Source: Diphasiastrum complanatum
Lineage: Eukaryota; Streptophyta; Lycopodiopsida; Lycopodiales; Lycopodiaceae
Assembly (NCBI GenBank): GCA_029204225.1
Contig: CM055115.1
Location: 8,601,466-8,665,465 of the forward strand
Length of the DNA stretch: 64,000 bases
Direction: 5' to 3'
Every line of letters starts with the position of its first letter. Position 1 is the stretch's first letter. The notes under the pieces are model-generated. The model ran no database searches. It was not told where the DNA came from and worked only from the letters and a program-made list of their open reading frames with translations. Position numbers and translations under genes: made by a program. Shown here piece after piece: positions 20,038 through 32,403 of the stretch.

Positions 20038-22860
20038 AAATTTGTTCCATCTTTAGACCAATCACATGTTCAACATGTTTTTAACTACGTGTTGCACACG
20101 CCGATCCATTCATGAGCATGACCAGTTACCAGTACCAACATCTCCACCAACCGATTTTTGGGGGGAGAGAGAGTGGATCTGCTTGGATCCATTGGAGCAG
20201 CCACATAGCAATAACACCCAGCAAGATCGACAGCCAAGGTCACAAGTAGACAAGGCTAAAGAAGGCAGATGGGTAGTCCAAAGAGACTCAATCAGAAGAA
20301 GTACCTCATTCATGACGAAGATCTTCAGAAAGGGAAATAGAAGCATTGGAAAATCAGTCTCCTTCTTCAACCAACCTCTTGCCATACTTCTGTGCCCATT
20401 CTCATGTCTATCGTCCACACCATCTACCGTTGTCACCAACACCCTTCCTTCCATCTGTTTGTTTATCATCAGTAGACTGTTCTTCTGAGAAATTCCCAGT
20501 TTTGATAGTCTTACCGAAGTGGCCAAAAGATCATTACAAATGTCTTGCAAAGACTAACCACCACCTACAATGGTTGATCATCCAAAAGAAGACCTAAGAA
20601 GTAGGCGAAGCAGCCAGAAGAAATAAAGAGAAAGATTCAAGAAGCTGAGGAGGAAAGGACAAAACTTAAGCAACAGTTGAGTCAGATCAGTCTTGATCAA
20701 AAGAAACTCTCTGGAGCAATGATAGTTGAATCCTCTCTTATAAAGCCCAAAGAGATCCAAAAGTAACGGATCAAAAGAAAGAGATGCAGAAAAAAATGAA
20801 AGATGAAGACACCTGTGAACCTACAAATAAAACAAGCTCCTCACCCAGCAAGTGGTGGTCAAAGCTCGACATTGAAAGGGTCCAAGGCTGCAACTGTAAA
20901 ACTATCAGTTCCTTCACCCTTTCACTAAGCCTTCATCATGTTTCCTTATCGTTATCAAACCGTCCATCCAAATTTGTTCCTACCACCAATTTCTTGATGA
21001 TGAGTCCATCCCCTTGAGACTGATAACCAAAGTTTGTGCAACCTACTAGATCGAAGATTTTTCTTAAGACTGGAACTTCGACTAAGAGAAGAACCACGGA
21101 AATATCTAGAAGAAAATGGAGGATACAGACCTCCCAGAAGATAGAATTTGCCAAGAAACCAAAGATGAAACAGTCAATGGCAGATACAAGTGACAAAACA
21201 AGGAGACACATGGAAAGCACTCGAGCATGCAAGTTGTGAAGCTACTGAGACCTCTCCAATTTTAAGAATGTCACCCAATTGCAGCAATAAGACATTCTGG
21301 TTAAACTATGACAATTCATGAAAAAAACAGTTTTTGTGATAAAGACTGGCGAAAATAAGCACTTAGTTTTATGAAAGCGAACGAGGATCTATGCTTTTCC
21401 AAGTGACGATCGAAGATGCCAATGCAAAGCGAAGTGACATCATCCAATATGAGCTGTAGTGGGTCCTGCAACACATTAGGGGTGGGATGATGTTGACTGA
21501 TTCTGACGAATCCCCAAGATACTCGGATAGAGTAACTCAAGAGCACCTCTCACCTTAGACCGAGGAGGTCTCTAAGAAGACGAGACTAGTGAAGATTGAG
21601 AGCCAAGTATGAGAGCCGAGAAATACTAGCTAGGAAAGACATGCAAGAACTGTGTAAGTCTCATGGTGAATCCCGGAAGATGGAATGACCATGTAGGAAC
21701 TAGTATTTATAGGCAAATGTAATAAATGCAAGTAGACCTCTCTTAAAGAAAGTAGAGTGAGACACCTTTTGATGGTGACCTCTAGTGGAGAGCATTATTC
21801 CACTTATAATTTGTGAAATGTGGAAATTCCACTAGGATGCCACCTAATAAGCCCTCTTGCTTATTTAAGAAGCTCCCTCGTTGTGTAGAGGAGCTTTTTG
21901 AGAATTGTATCAACTCCATGCTGAAATGAGAAGAGCCTCCATGAGTTAGATGCATCCATTGAGCTCCTTGATCATGATGGTTTTCTTGAGTGATGCCCCT
22001 ATGATCATGCCCTTCCATTCATTGTGTGTGGTTGTGGACTGTAGAGTGGATTAGATTTGCTGCTTTTGTAGAGTGGAATAGATTTCTTGTTTTCTTGTGG
22101 ATTAATGTAGGAATTAGCATTCAGGTAAACTAAATAGGCTAGATCTGTGGTGTAAATCTTGCATATCCTCTAACATTCCAGTTCTTGATGTTCTTGGGAT
22201 GTCCAATAAACAAAAGATTGGTTGGTATCTTGATTTTTGGACTTCTAACATGCTGTAGATTAGTTTTGTTTCTTATTTTGTCAATTTATGCAAGTGTAGC
22301 TCAGTGTTAGTAAAATACAGGTTCTGATTCAGTCCGTTTTAAGTGTAGGTAGCTGTAGACACTACTGAACGTTCATTTGGTCTGCATGTTGATCTTTGAA
22401 TGACCGTTCTTGGCTTGCATCCCTGTTAGAATGTAAGTGCAAACATTCTAATTGGCAAGAGCTTTCGAACATCACAATAAAACTAGAAATAATTGATCTT
22501 CACATCCTGTCACACACGTGGAAAGTATAATACTTTGTTCAGATTCAGATCTATTCATTAGACACAAAAAATATCACATTCATCATTCATCAATTCCTCA
22601 TTAAAGAGCAAACTTGCCAAAATCACCATCTCTTGATAATCTCTCAAAGTATGTACAAAATGAGCTATCAATCTATATGAAATGATCTCGGATATGAGAT
22701 TAGGTAGAGTGCCATTAGGGGTAGACTCTAAACCCCTGGCTATCAAAGGCTTAGATCATGCATAATTACCCTCTTGGTAGCTCGAGTCAACTCTCTTACA
22801 AAAGTAGGTGGCCGACCTCATCAAAAATCTCAAATCTAGGAACGTCATGATATAATTCAC
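20038..22860. other. No recognised gene
   Basis: This stretch holds scattered frames without known domains. At 20590-20760 the plus strand could encode a Lys/Glu/Gln-rich helix (KIQEAEEERTKLKQQLSQIS), and 20784-21240 is rich in Lys, Thr and Ser, but stops break all of them and neighbouring minus-strand frames overlap. 21550-22860 has no convincing frame, LTR end or repeat that recurs in the window. The missing right end of the CACTA element should lie here but no terminal repeat was recognised. Confidence 0.4.
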
Positions 22861-23059
22861 TTTAGAAAACTATGAGTGGGTTCTTAGGTAGTCAACCCGT
22901 GAGTTTTTCTTTTGATGACTATTTGACGACCGTTCTATGCATAATTTTATTAATGCTAAGTTGGTGCAGAAGTTGCAGTTGGCAACTGCACCAAGTGACC
23001 ACAATGGTGGGGAGCAGCAGGTCTAGTAGCTCTTTGTCCCCCACGTGCCGTTGAAGATT

Positions 23060-23835
23060 TAGGGCTATGTAGATAATTTATCTTTTCATGTTATGAATTT
23101 TTCTAAGGTAATTTTAATTCTATGTAAAGAGTGGTTTTATGCTAGGAATGAGTCCTTAAAAAAAATTATGTTTCTCATAGTATCTCTTTCTTGCATAGTG
23201 ACTCATTGGTTTGTATTAAAGGTGATGAGCCTGATCTACCTTTTGTAACTGCTCATAAGGCTAGTCAATGTAGTTTGGATTTTGAGTATTATTCATATTT
23301 ATGTCATCTGGAAGATGAATCGCACATGGATGCTTTTAGTACTCATAATTTCAATGTTGATGTTTCATCTTTTCCTAAAGATTTGTCTTTTTTAGATGTT
23401 AATCTATAATCTTCGCCTGAGGGCAAAATCTTTAAGAGAATTAGGAAGGAATATACTAATATATTTTTTGAGCAGTTGCCTAAGGGTCTTTTCCCCTCAC
23501 GGGGAGTAGACCATCATATAGATCTTCTTCCCGATAGCTCTCCTGTATCGTTTTTGCCCTACAAGATGAGACGGAAGGAAGAAGACGAAGTTGCTAGTCA
23601 ACTTAAAGAGTTATTACGTAAGGGTCATATTATACCCAATAGGTCCTCTTTGGGAGCTCCTATTTTGTTAATCGGCAAGAAAGACAATGGTATTCATCTT
23701 TGTGTCGATTAGAAAAAGCTTAATAAAATGACTATTAAGAACCGTTATCCCTTACCTCAGATGGATGACCTAATGGACCAATTGAATGGTGCTAAGTATT
23801 TCACCAAATTGGACCTTAGGTCAGGGTGTTTCCAA
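23060..23835 (+). pseudogene. Ty3/gypsy protease-to-reverse-transcriptase fragment
   Basis: The plus strand encodes the end of a protease-like region (ILILCKEWFYARNESL, the usual ILGxxWLxxxN type), a linker (SLVCIKGDEPDLPFV), and then the classic start of gypsy reverse transcriptase: LPKGLFPSRGVDHHIDLLPD, SPVSFLPYKMRRKEEDEV, LGAPILLIGKKDNGIHLCVD. A TAG at 23710 interrupts the frame where Tyr is usual (CVDYRxLN), followed by [20 protein letters not shown] and [12 protein letters not shown]. Another stop lies at 23407. The fragment ends before the catalytic YxDD and is fused to a copia integrase C-terminal piece. Confidence 0.85.
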
Positions 23836-24010
23836 AGCATGCCTCTAGTCGATGGACTACTCGACAACAAGTCAGACAAAGAAGTTGCTATTACTCAGCA
23901 ATAACAAATCCAAGGACTAGATCATCAGCCGATGCCACTTCCTCCAAGAAGATCAAACCGAGTGCACACATAGCCCACGAGGTACATTCTTGAGTTTGCA
24001 TGTCTTTTAA
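23836..24010 (+). pseudogene. copia-A integrase C-terminal fragment
   Basis: Follows the gypsy piece directly: [19 protein letters not shown], stop, then PLPPRRSNRVHT, the basic P-R-R-S-x-R motif at the end of copia integrases. The start matches the sequence at about 53225-53245, where the plus-strand copia-A copy stops, so this is the next part of the same family. Confidence 0.55.
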
Positions 24011-24515
24011 TGCAAGAGTCGACTACTATCGAAAAGGCTTTCCATTTATTACCCTTTTTAGTTTTTCTTTTGGCTTTCTTCACTCCCTTAAGAAAATTCG
24101 TTAGAGACAATGCAATCTAGGCATAGTCTTTAATGAATTTATGAAAAAACCCTGTGAAGCCCAAAAAAATTTAACTTCCCTAATGGTTTTTAGGGCCAAG
24201 TAAGAACTTTTTGGACCTTATCGTATCGATCTCTAGACCTCGATCGAAAACGATATGTCCCAAATACTTGAGCCTTGTTTGAATGAACTCACACTTAGAC
24301 TCCTTAGCATAAAGCTTTGCTTGCCTTAGATTATCTAAGATTGTATGCAAATGCGCCTCGTGCTCCTCAAGAGTCTTACTGTAAATCAATATGTCATCAA
24401 ACAATACCACAAGAAACTTCCTTAGACATGGACGAAGAATATCGTTCATCATCTATTGGAAGGTTGTCGGGGTATTAGTTAGACCAAGAGTAAAACTAAA
24501 AATTTGTAATAGCTA
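24011..24515 (-). pseudogene. Ty3/gypsy reverse transcriptase / RNase H boundary fragment
   Basis: The minus strand reads from 24515: SFTLGLTNTPTTFQ (usual PFGLTNAPATFQ), stop, MMNDILRPCLRKFLVVLFDD with the active-site Asp pair in LFDDILIYSK (usual YxDD), then EHEAHLHTILDNLRQAKLYA and LKYLGHIV. Past a frame break it continues LGFTGFFHKFIKDYA and SLTNFLKGVKK, the connection to RNase H. It has the same family signature as 23060-23835 but the opposite strand, so the two are not one element in place. Confidence 0.8.
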
Positions 24516-25380
24516 GAATGAAAACCAGTTTAGCCAAAGGCTCGAATTGTCATATCGGAGGCAGAGGCATCGAAGGTTCGCATGGAACTTTGCCTTTGCC
24601 TTTGAAGTCATCGAACTGATCCTCGATAAAGACTGTATCCCTAATGAATAAAATCTGCTAGGTATCAGAGTCGTATAGCTTGTAAGTATTGTCAGATGAA
24701 GTGTATCCGATAAGGATGGTCTGGAGACCTTGGAGGTTGAATTTCTTTCTCGTCTCCTTCGGGATCCGTGCATAGGCAATGCATCTGAACACACAAAGTT
24801 CTTCATTGAAGCCTTATAACCTGTCCAGACCTCATGTGGTGTTTTGCCTATGAGGGCCTTAGTCAAACATATGTTTTGGACGTAAGTTGTAGTGGAGATA
24901 GTTTCAGCCCAGAAGCTCTTCGGCAAAGATTCATGTGTTAGCATACATTTGGCTGACTCGACCAGGGCACGATTCTTCCTCTCAGCTAAGCCATTAGATT
25001 GAGGTGAATAAGGAGTGATAAATTGTTGTTCAATGCCTTGGCTCTGGCAGTACTCCTTGAATACAGTAGAGATGTACTCTCCACCATTGTCGAACCTCAG
25101 GCCATTGATTTGTTTGCCAATTTCTTTCTCTGCATGCTTCTTGAAGATTCTAAAACAATTGAAACCTTCAGATTTCTTCTTGATAAAGTACACCAAACAA
25201 TCCTCTAGCAACATGCTGATGGCTTGATTTAAATGGTTTCATGGGCAGTTTATTGACTAGATAGTCTTGACAAGCAGATAATTTGACTTTCCTATCTGGA
25301 TAATCGAGATCAACAACAATAGATTGTTTAGACATTTGTTGTACAAAAGAATAATTCAGGTGATGTCGTGCTATACCAAC
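24516..25380 (-). pseudogene. copia-A integrase remnant, copy 1
   Basis: The minus-strand frame 25214-24516 encodes YFIKKKSEGFNCFRIFKKHA, INGLRFDNGGEYISTVFKEY with the second catalytic Asp, and FITPYSPQSNGLAERKNR with the catalytic Glu, then KTPHEVWTGYKAS and a frameshift near 24790. Upstream (25380-25215) is a pre-integrase piece (SKQSIVVDLDYPDRKVK, MKPFKSSHQHV). The expected segment with the first catalytic Asp (HSDVCGP type) is absent between SSHQHV and the YFIKKKS block; the same join occurs at 45260 and 52555. Integrase would insert cDNA into the genome; this one lacks part of its active site. Confidence 0.8.
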
Positions 25381-26199
25381 AGGTTTAATATAGATTTTGT
25401 AGTGAAAAGCATCGTTCCCACAGAGGATAGCATTAGAAAGTTATGTTTTTGGTGTAATTATGGCAGGTGGTTTCAAATGTTATTCTGGTTGTCGACAGAC
25501 ATTAAAAAGTAACCAGTATTACTTATATTTGGAATGGGTAATGTTAATGAATTCAGAACAACAATCTGGCCTCTATCAAATTGAAGGAAGCGCGTTCTAC
25601 AAATGAAATGTTATCAGAGTAGTACAGCAGAAGGTCTAGCCCTTAATTTATAAGGCAAGTACCTAGGAGATATATTCTCAAAAAATGACTTAGGCCTCTT
25701 CATAATTTATACTTAACCAGCTCATATCTTCATTTTCCAGTATATTATGCCATATTTATGTTGATATTCAATTTTTGACATTTGTGTGGCATCACATATC
25801 CCCTTCCTCAAATGTGAAACGTCCTCGTGAACATATCATCTTTATTTCGAGGATTACCCGAAAAACATTCTTGTTCGTCAGATTTTTGTTGAGGCGAAAA
25901 AAAATATTTCTTCATATGATTCGTCCTTTAGATATTTCTTCAGAGAATATGTGTCTTGTTGTTGTGTTGAGTAGGTTGATTTCGAGAGAGAGATCAACTA
26001 AACGAAAGAGAAGAATTCATGAAAAAATCAGGCTCTATAACAAGACGAAACAAAACAAAACTTAAATGAGCTCTCAAATTGATTTACGCTTATAGCCAAG
26101 TGATCGCGAAGTGAAACGAAACGAAACACAAAGCAAAAGCATTCGCGAATAAAATCGATTCATGTGGAATTCAGATATGATTGCTGGTCACTGACAGGG
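25381..26199. other. No recognised gene
   Basis: AT-rich unique DNA; a plus-strand frame at 25775-26065 ends in a Lys/Arg-rich stretch but has no recognisable domain. Confidence 0.45.
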
Positions 26200-26340
26200 T
26201 GTTGGCAATGTACCTATGCAGTTTCCTGATGGTAAAATCAAGAATATCCCTAATGTGCTTTATGTTCCTGGACTCAAAAAGAGTTTGCTTTCTGTTGGAG
26301 TAATGGCAAATCAGCATTTTAAGGTTGAATTTGTCAGATT
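26200..26340 (+). pseudogene. copia pre-integrase fragment
   Basis: Encodes VPMQFPDGKIKNIPNVLYVP then GLKKSLLSVGVMANQHFKVEF, the conserved stretch between copia protease and integrase (compare the copia-B copy at 47650-47760). It is cut off on both sides. Confidence 0.7.
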
Positions 26341-26595
26341 TGCGGTAAAAGGTGAAAAAAAAGCCACTTTGTCAAGTTGAGCTAAAATCACCGTTTCTCC
26401 ACGGAATTTCTTGAGTGAACACTCTACAAACTTGGAATCAGTAGGGCGACCCTGCTCTAGGCCTCAGATCGTGCTCAAATCGATCCATTTGCGAGTTAGA
26501 TCAAACAAAAATGAGTGTGACTCTTTTATAAGCGATCCAAATCATATGTGTCAAATGATTCTCACGACTATGAATATATTCTTTCATAGAAAGCT
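26341..26595. repeat. Copy of copia-B leader/LTR segment
   Basis: 26341-26520 is the reverse complement of about 49390-49560, upstream of the copia-B gag. It is followed by a short piece of the composite repeat (CGATCCAAATCATATGTGTC). Confidence 0.6.
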
Positions 26596-27060
26596 TCAAA
26601 GTAGTGTCATTACTACATTTTGATCATCTATGACATATCCGACAGTGCCCATTTGCTTCAGCAGGTTCTTGAACTGGTTGATGTGACTCTGTAGGGAATC
26701 TCCGTTGGTCATCTTGAGCGAGAAAATCTTTTTCCTGAGATGTAGCTTGGAAGCTATGTCACACACATTATACAGAGTGCTCAAGATGTCCCAGACTTCC
26801 TTGGAGGTCTGAGCTTTAGACACATGGCCGATTTGAGTGTTTGATATATTGAGGATGATCAGCGCAAAGACTTTGCCATCTTTCAGCTTCCATCAGGAAA
26901 TTGCAGCATCGTCAGCTTCGCGTCTTATCTCTGCACCTATAACAACGTCATACATTTCGTTAGCCATTAGCATAGTTCTCATCTTAAATTTATATAGATG
27001 GTAATTGGCTCCATCATGCTTGTCCATTATAGGACTGGCTTTCCCTTGGGAATCCATGTG
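26596..27060 (-). pseudogene. copia-A gag fragment, copy 4
   Basis: The minus strand carries MDSQGKASP-type start DNA near 27057, WKLKDGKVFALIILNISN with a stop before it, then KAQTSKEVWDILSTLYNVCD, ASKLHLRKKIFSLKMTNGDS and FKNLLKQMGTVGYVIDDQN. It ends at 26596, before the LPSSYDSW block, where it joins the neighbouring repeat. Nonsense codons make it non-functional. Confidence 0.75.
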
Positions 27061-27099
27061 GATATTAGTCTAAGTGATAGTAGTAACTATCAGTGACTT

Positions 27100-27235
27100 G
27101 AGAATGAAAATAGACTAACTCACTAACTTCACTTCATTCCATTTCAAAGAAATATGCGAGAAAAAATGCTCTTTATACAGCTTCGTGTTCTAAATATGAA
27201 ATAACCCTCTTAAGTTCCATAACCGCTTTTGACAA
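27100..27235 (-). mobile_element. copia-A LTR, copy upstream of gag copy 4
   Basis: Same block as 9225-9380, with CTGTATAAAGAGCATTTT at the TATA position and GCGGTTATGGAAC near the start (minus strand). Confidence 0.5.
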
Positions 27236-27620
27236 GGATCGGAATAACATATGGACTCTAGGTCAAAATAAAATTTGACCATGGATCGATTTGATCTTCG
27301 ACCTGGTATCAGAATGCACTTATTCTATTTCAAGCTCAATCTTTTTAAAACAACAAATAAACTATCACAAGAAATAACTATTTTGCATTATGTAGATCTA
27401 AATAAGAGACAACTAGATCATGCCATGTTATCACATGTCTTCATCCTCAGATTGAGCAGGTCCTCCAAATGTACATGAATTGTTGTAATGTGCTCCTTCC
27501 AAAAATCTATTGAACTTTTCATATGAAAATTTGGGGCTACACAACATCGTTGTTGTAATCTATACAAAAATTTGCTATCGGTGTTGGAAAAAAATTGACC
27601 GGCATCGATCATTAATTGTT
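27236..27620. repeat. Composite retrotransposon-linked repeat, truncated copy
   Basis: Matches the first half of 9381-10064; TGGTATCAGAATGC here is the closest of all copies to a Met-tRNA primer site. Confidence 0.55.
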
Positions 27621-27689
27621 TTTTTAAAGATCATTGATGAACAACCACTTCATCCCTCCTTTTAAGGAAATTATCAATTTCAATAAAAG

Positions 27690-28826
27690 TTAACTGTATG
27701 TGAAACTGTAAGAGTCTGATCTTTTGAATATAATTCACCATAGGATTTTACTAGAGATTAAATCAGTTATGTAATTTCTATTACTACAAATTTTCCAATA
27801 AAATTGGACTGTTTTTCCTTTTTATTGACTGGTTTGGCATTACCCCGTTAATATTGATAAATCCTATCCAAACACATAATATAAAATTACATGACTGGAA
27901 ATCCCACCAATAGGATTTCAGTAATTCTTGAACCATATCCTGTCAGAATTACTGTCTAGATAAAGAATACTATTCCCACTCATTCAATCTGGTCATTTCA
28001 TATTGTTTGACGATTTTAATCAAATTTAACGAGTATCTTGCAGAAACATTCATTTGACTGATTTCTAGTGAGCAACATCGATTAGAAAACTATCAGACAA
28101 GTAACTGATTTCAAATTTTTACCAATTTTAAATTCAACAAAAAAGAAAAAAATTCAAATTTTAACTTTCAATCTGGGAGTTCCCAACTCCAAAAGGCAAA
28201 AGAATGACAATACAGTAAAACCTGTCGGCAATTTCATTGTGGTTCCTCTTGTCAATTTTAACTTATCTATCACCACAAAATAATTTAGACTTAGTGATAA
28301 ACTCAGTTTAATCAATTCACTAATCTAAACTGATTCCATAGATGACAAAAAAATGACCGAAATTTTTATTTCTTCGGAAAACTCAAATTTTTTCGGAAAA
28401 ATTCGAAACACTGTCCGATTTCTAATGTTACTAACCCAATGTCAAACTGGCATGAAAGCACACTACATCAGTTACAAACGTCATTACGGAATGTTTTTAC
28501 GTAAACTTCAGTTTTACGGAATTTGTCATCCATTAACACTGATTTGTGACCCAACTGTCAGAGCACATGCGTATGACCACTCAAATCAATTGTAAATCTC
28601 TCATGCATGTCAGAATCACTCTGAGAATCAACATGAAACTAATCCATGCAAGCACAGTACTACAAATTAGGTAAATGACTGGCATGCAATCAGAACAATT
28701 TCAAATTTTGCCAATTTTACTCACAAAACTACAAAACTTCAGATGATCATAACTTTGGCTATAGGACACCAAATTGGGTGCTGTAAAGCTTATTACAGAG
28801 GGAGAATAAGTGAATAAGATGCTTGC
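27690..28826. repeat. Dispersed repeat R, longest copy
   Basis: The first 640 bp match 33035-33668 and the last 390 bp match 53255-53645; no other copy spans both. It is AT-rich with no reading frame of note. It may be a long LTR or leader region, but no paired ends were found. Confidence 0.6.
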
Positions 28827-29640
28827 CACATTAGCCTGCCACCTTGGCTTCACACGTGCGAGATCAGAGTGTCAAAAAATTTGTAGTAGGGCTCTTTTCC
28901 ACAAGACAATATCATGCAAAAACATGCAAACACCCATTCTAGCCCAAAATTGATGCTACCAACAAACTTAAACAATCAATTAGACTTCCATGAAGCATTC
29001 ATACTGATCCTAAGATGCAGTATAGGTTGAGAACGAAGTTTTCTTGATTTGTAGAAGTCAAAATAGCTTCAAACTTGATGGAGTTGGTGCATAAGCCACC
29101 GCCTATCGATTTGCAGGTCCGATAGCTTGATGGGAAGGTAAAAAAAAATGCTAATCATGCTGTAAATAATTCCAGAATGATCTCCTTATGGATTTGGAGA
29201 GATCTATCCCCCAAAAATCACCAAAAAATGGTCATTTTTGAACTTTTTTTACTTCCTACAAGTTCAATTGCTGGAATTCTTGGTTCTAACTTTAGGGAAA
29301 GCTTCAAAAGACTTTGGTATACCTATTTACAAGCTCTACATGGTGTTTTATAGCCACCTACTATCCAACTTTATGAAAAACAAGCAAAAATGATGATTTT
29401 TCGCTATTTTCCAGTTTTTTCATCACAATAAAGTGGAAATTCATGACATACAACTCTTTCTCTAACACATGCAAACCAATTCATAGAATTACAACCATCT
29501 AATTGGTCTGATCTTGCTGGATTATGGTTCGTCCTATCTATTTTGTGCCAAAAAACATGAAAAACCAAACAATTTTGACCAAAACATAGTCTAGAATCCT
29601 TAATCATTGGAAAGAACCAGCATGCATCATTGGAAAGAGC
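28827..29640. other. No recognised gene
   Basis: AT-rich DNA leading into the chromovirus integrase. Possibly its decayed internal region, but no domain can be read. Confidence 0.4.
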
Positions 29641-29644
29641 CGGA

Positions 29645-31162
29645 TTGGAGAAGTTAATCAGTTATGCTTTGCTGAGCTCCAATCTAAGTTATATCTTTCT
29701 CTACGAGATCTTTGTCGGACCGATGAGTTTTTTGGTCGTATATGGCAAGATGTCCTGGCAGGAAGCTCTATTTTGAGAGAAAATCTAGGAAAGCAATATT
29801 CCAAGAAATCTCATGAAGAGAAGATACTTGATAGTTATTTCATTAGAAATGGTTTCCTTTTCCATAAAGGAAAAGTTTGTGCGCCAGATATTGTGGACAT
29901 TAGGGCCCAAATCCTACGCGAGTGACATGATAGCCCCAGCGCGGGACACCTTGGTATACAGAGGACACTTGACCTTGTTAAGTGAAAATTTTATTGGCCA
30001 AAAATGAATGGTCATGTCGAGGCATATGTTCAAAAATGTGAACAATGCCAAGTAAATAAAGCAGAAACCAGAAAGAAATGGGAAAGTACTTCCATGGATT
30101 TTGTGGTCGGACTTCCCAAGTTAGGGAAGGGTCACGATGCTATTTGGGTAGTAGTTGAAAGGCTAACGAAAATGGTGCAGTTGATTCCAACAAAAACTAC
30201 TGTCAAAGCTTCTGAACTTGCTCAAGTCTTCATTGAAAAGGTGTTCAGTTTGTATGGTCTGCTGAACGATATCGTTAATGATCAGGATTCCAAGTTCACT
30301 GGCAACTTCTGGTAGGCGGTCTTTGAAAGACTGGAAACTACTTTATGTGTATCATTTATGGATCACCTAGAAATCGATGGTCAGACCGAATGTGTCAACT
30401 AGTCGATGGAAGATATGCTTTGCGCACATGTTTCCATGCAACAATCGAATTGGGAAAAGTATCTCCCAATGGTTGAGTTCGCATACAATAGTATGAAGTA
30501 TTCTGCCACTGGTTTTAGTTCTTTTATGCTCTTGTACGGCTTTTAGCCTCGTTCTCCTATCTCCGTTGGACTCAAAGGTCTCAAGGTTTAAGCTGCAGCA
30601 GATTTCTTGCATGATATGTAGGAAATGTTGTAGGTGGCTAGGGAAAGCATTAGATCGGCTCAAGATAGAGCCAGTTCTATGCCAACCGAAGTCGCGTTCC
30701 TCGAGAGTTTGAGATCGGTGATTGGGTGTACCTTAGAATCCCCGAGGACTCTAAGACACTTCGAACGGGGAAATGTTCGAAGTTATCTCCACATTTTAGC
30801 GGTCTTTTCAAAGTTCTTAACAAGATTGGTAGGGCTGCTTATAGACTAGAACTCCTTGTTGGAACTAAGGTTCATCCTATATTCCATGTTAGTCATTTAA
30901 AGGAACAACTTGGTGGGAAAGATGACCTGATACCACAGATGATCTAATTCTATTGGAGGATTTGACTGCTTTTGTACCCCATGAACCGGAAAGGATCGTG
31001 GATACTTGACGACATCAACTGAGAAGTCGTTTGATTTTTGAACATCTGATTTGTTGGAAAGACAAGTTAAATGATGAGGACACCTGGGAGAAGGAGGATG
31101 ATTGAAGATTTAGATTCCCTAGTTTTTTTCCAAAGAAGGAAGCTTTTATGGGTGGGGGGAAA
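29645..31162 (+). pseudogene. Ty3/gypsy chromovirus integrase with chromodomain
   Basis: The plus strand encodes, in broken frames: an RNase H-integrase linker; the HHCC zinc domain (HDSPSAGHLGIQ ... CEQCQVNKAE); and the catalytic core, with SMDFVVGLPKLGKGHDAIWV (first Asp), IVNDQDSKFTGNFW (second Asp) and DGQTECVN (Glu). LPMVEFAYNSMKYSATGFSS, then KVHPIFHVSHLKEQL, follow. After 30985 comes a chromodomain-like tail (LICWKDKL, then DTWEKEDD), which in chromoviruses directs insertion to marked chromatin. Stops occur at about 29923, 29982, 30313 and 30400, and frames shift near 30700. The tail ends just before a purine tract and the 3' LTR, as expected. Everything before integrase is missing. 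Confidence 0.85.
31150..31162 (+). other. Polypurine tract of the chromovirus
   Basis: GGGTGGGGGGAAA directly precedes the TGTTA end of the 3' LTR, the normal site for plus-strand DNA priming. Confidence 0.7.
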
Positions 31163-31584
31163 TGTTATATACCATAACGGTACGCCCCTCAGTGACGGCC
31201 TCGCAAGGAGCATGATGCAAGACTGGAGTTTTCAACATGTTTCGGTGCCACGCATCACCATCCTAGGTGGTCACATGTCGCCGGCAAAACTGTGCTTGAA
31301 GGGACCCACTGTGCTATGCCTATATAGTGGTGGGGTTTCTCGTGCATGAGCCAGGATGTATCTTTAGGCTAGGAGATGTGTGCCAGGGAGAGCCGAGTGC
31401 GATGACTGGTGGTATGGGATGCCAATTATCGTAGGAGGCTTGACTGGACATGATTATGTCGATTGCTCCAATGCATGGGGGTGGGTCGGTTGTGACCCTA
31501 TAGATGGGCAGTTACAGTGCATCGTCACTGGTATGGGGTGTGTGGAACCTTTAAGGCAGTCGATGATCCTAGGGAGTTGTAACA
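31163..31584 (+). mobile_element. Gypsy chromovirus 3' LTR
   Basis: 422 bp beginning TGTTATATACC and ending GTTGTAACA (5-bp inverted ends TGTTA/TAACA). The internal CTATGCCTATATAGTGG is a likely TATA region. It follows the polypurine tract and the integrase-chromodomain remnant. Truncated relatives are at 12723-13016 and 33673-34086. Confidence 0.8.
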
Positions 31585-31930
31585 TATTCCCAATCATTAT
31601 TCTTGTTAATACATTATGAATCTTGTTAATACATTATGAATATGCACGTGAATTAGACATTGGCCATTGAGTTGAAGAGAATCCATAGGAATAAGAGTCG
31701 TGAGTAGAAGCCACTTTAAGCTCTTGTGAAATGGATCCATGAGGCATTGAACAAGATTGGTATGAGTTGGATTTCTATGGCATAATGAAATCTCTTCATT
31801 GCTAGTAGTATCCATGTTGAATACCTCATTTCCATTAGATTGTTGTCAAAAATAAAATCATTCACTGAAGCTCCCAAATCAAACTGAAATGGTTCGCATA
31901 TCGATGCCTTTAGCTCATAGTGATGAAATT
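31585..31930. repeat. Flank shared with 34087-34400
   Basis: The DNA after this LTR is the same as that after the LTR copy at 33673-34086 (from TATTCCCAATCATTATTC on), apart from a short local duplication at 31605-31630. The LTR and its flank were therefore duplicated together. The right edge joins DNA from downstream of the BPS1-like gene. Confidence 0.65.
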
Positions 31931-32403
31931 AAATTCTTTTTTGTAATTAATAAATTATATTGTTCATGCTCTTTTTGATTGAAAGACACTTAACGAATTA
32001 ACTTATCTTTTTGGCTTGTAAAACTTTGTGCCTGTTCAGATATATTCTAAGCAAAATGCTGACGCAATGGTAATACTACGAGGGAGCCATAGTAAAGGCC
32101 ACGAGCAATTGAGATAGAGTAATCACAATTACTTTTTCCTCTACCAAGTAAATTGTAGACCTCAATTATCTTGCCTTTCAAGAATATAAACAACGATAAA
32201 AGATGTTCTATTTTTTCAGTTAATTTGATGCCATGTTACTCCTCAATATCCAGCTAGTAAAGAATCTTGCGATAGTCATTCTAGAGGTGCAACTAGTGAA
32301 GAATCACTCAACAAAATCTCCTTACTGCAGAAATGAGTTTTGTCCTACCCACAACTATGTCTTCAAAAAGATCACGTACGATGCACACCAAACTTTCCAA
32401 ACC
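31931..32403 (-). pseudogene. BPS1-like gene 3' end and downstream flank (fragment 2)
   Basis: 32308-32403 encodes, on the minus strand, the last 30 or so residues of the BPS1-like protein up to the stop; 31931-32307 matches the downstream flank of the complete copies. It breaks off at the same point as fragment 1 (after CCAAACC) and joins the same retrotransposon-linked repeat. Confidence 0.75.

Noticed and set aside
20066-20550. Overlapping frames of 140 and 146 residues on opposite strands
   Set aside because: No domain, no repeat copy and no splice signals favouring either; left as unassigned DNA.
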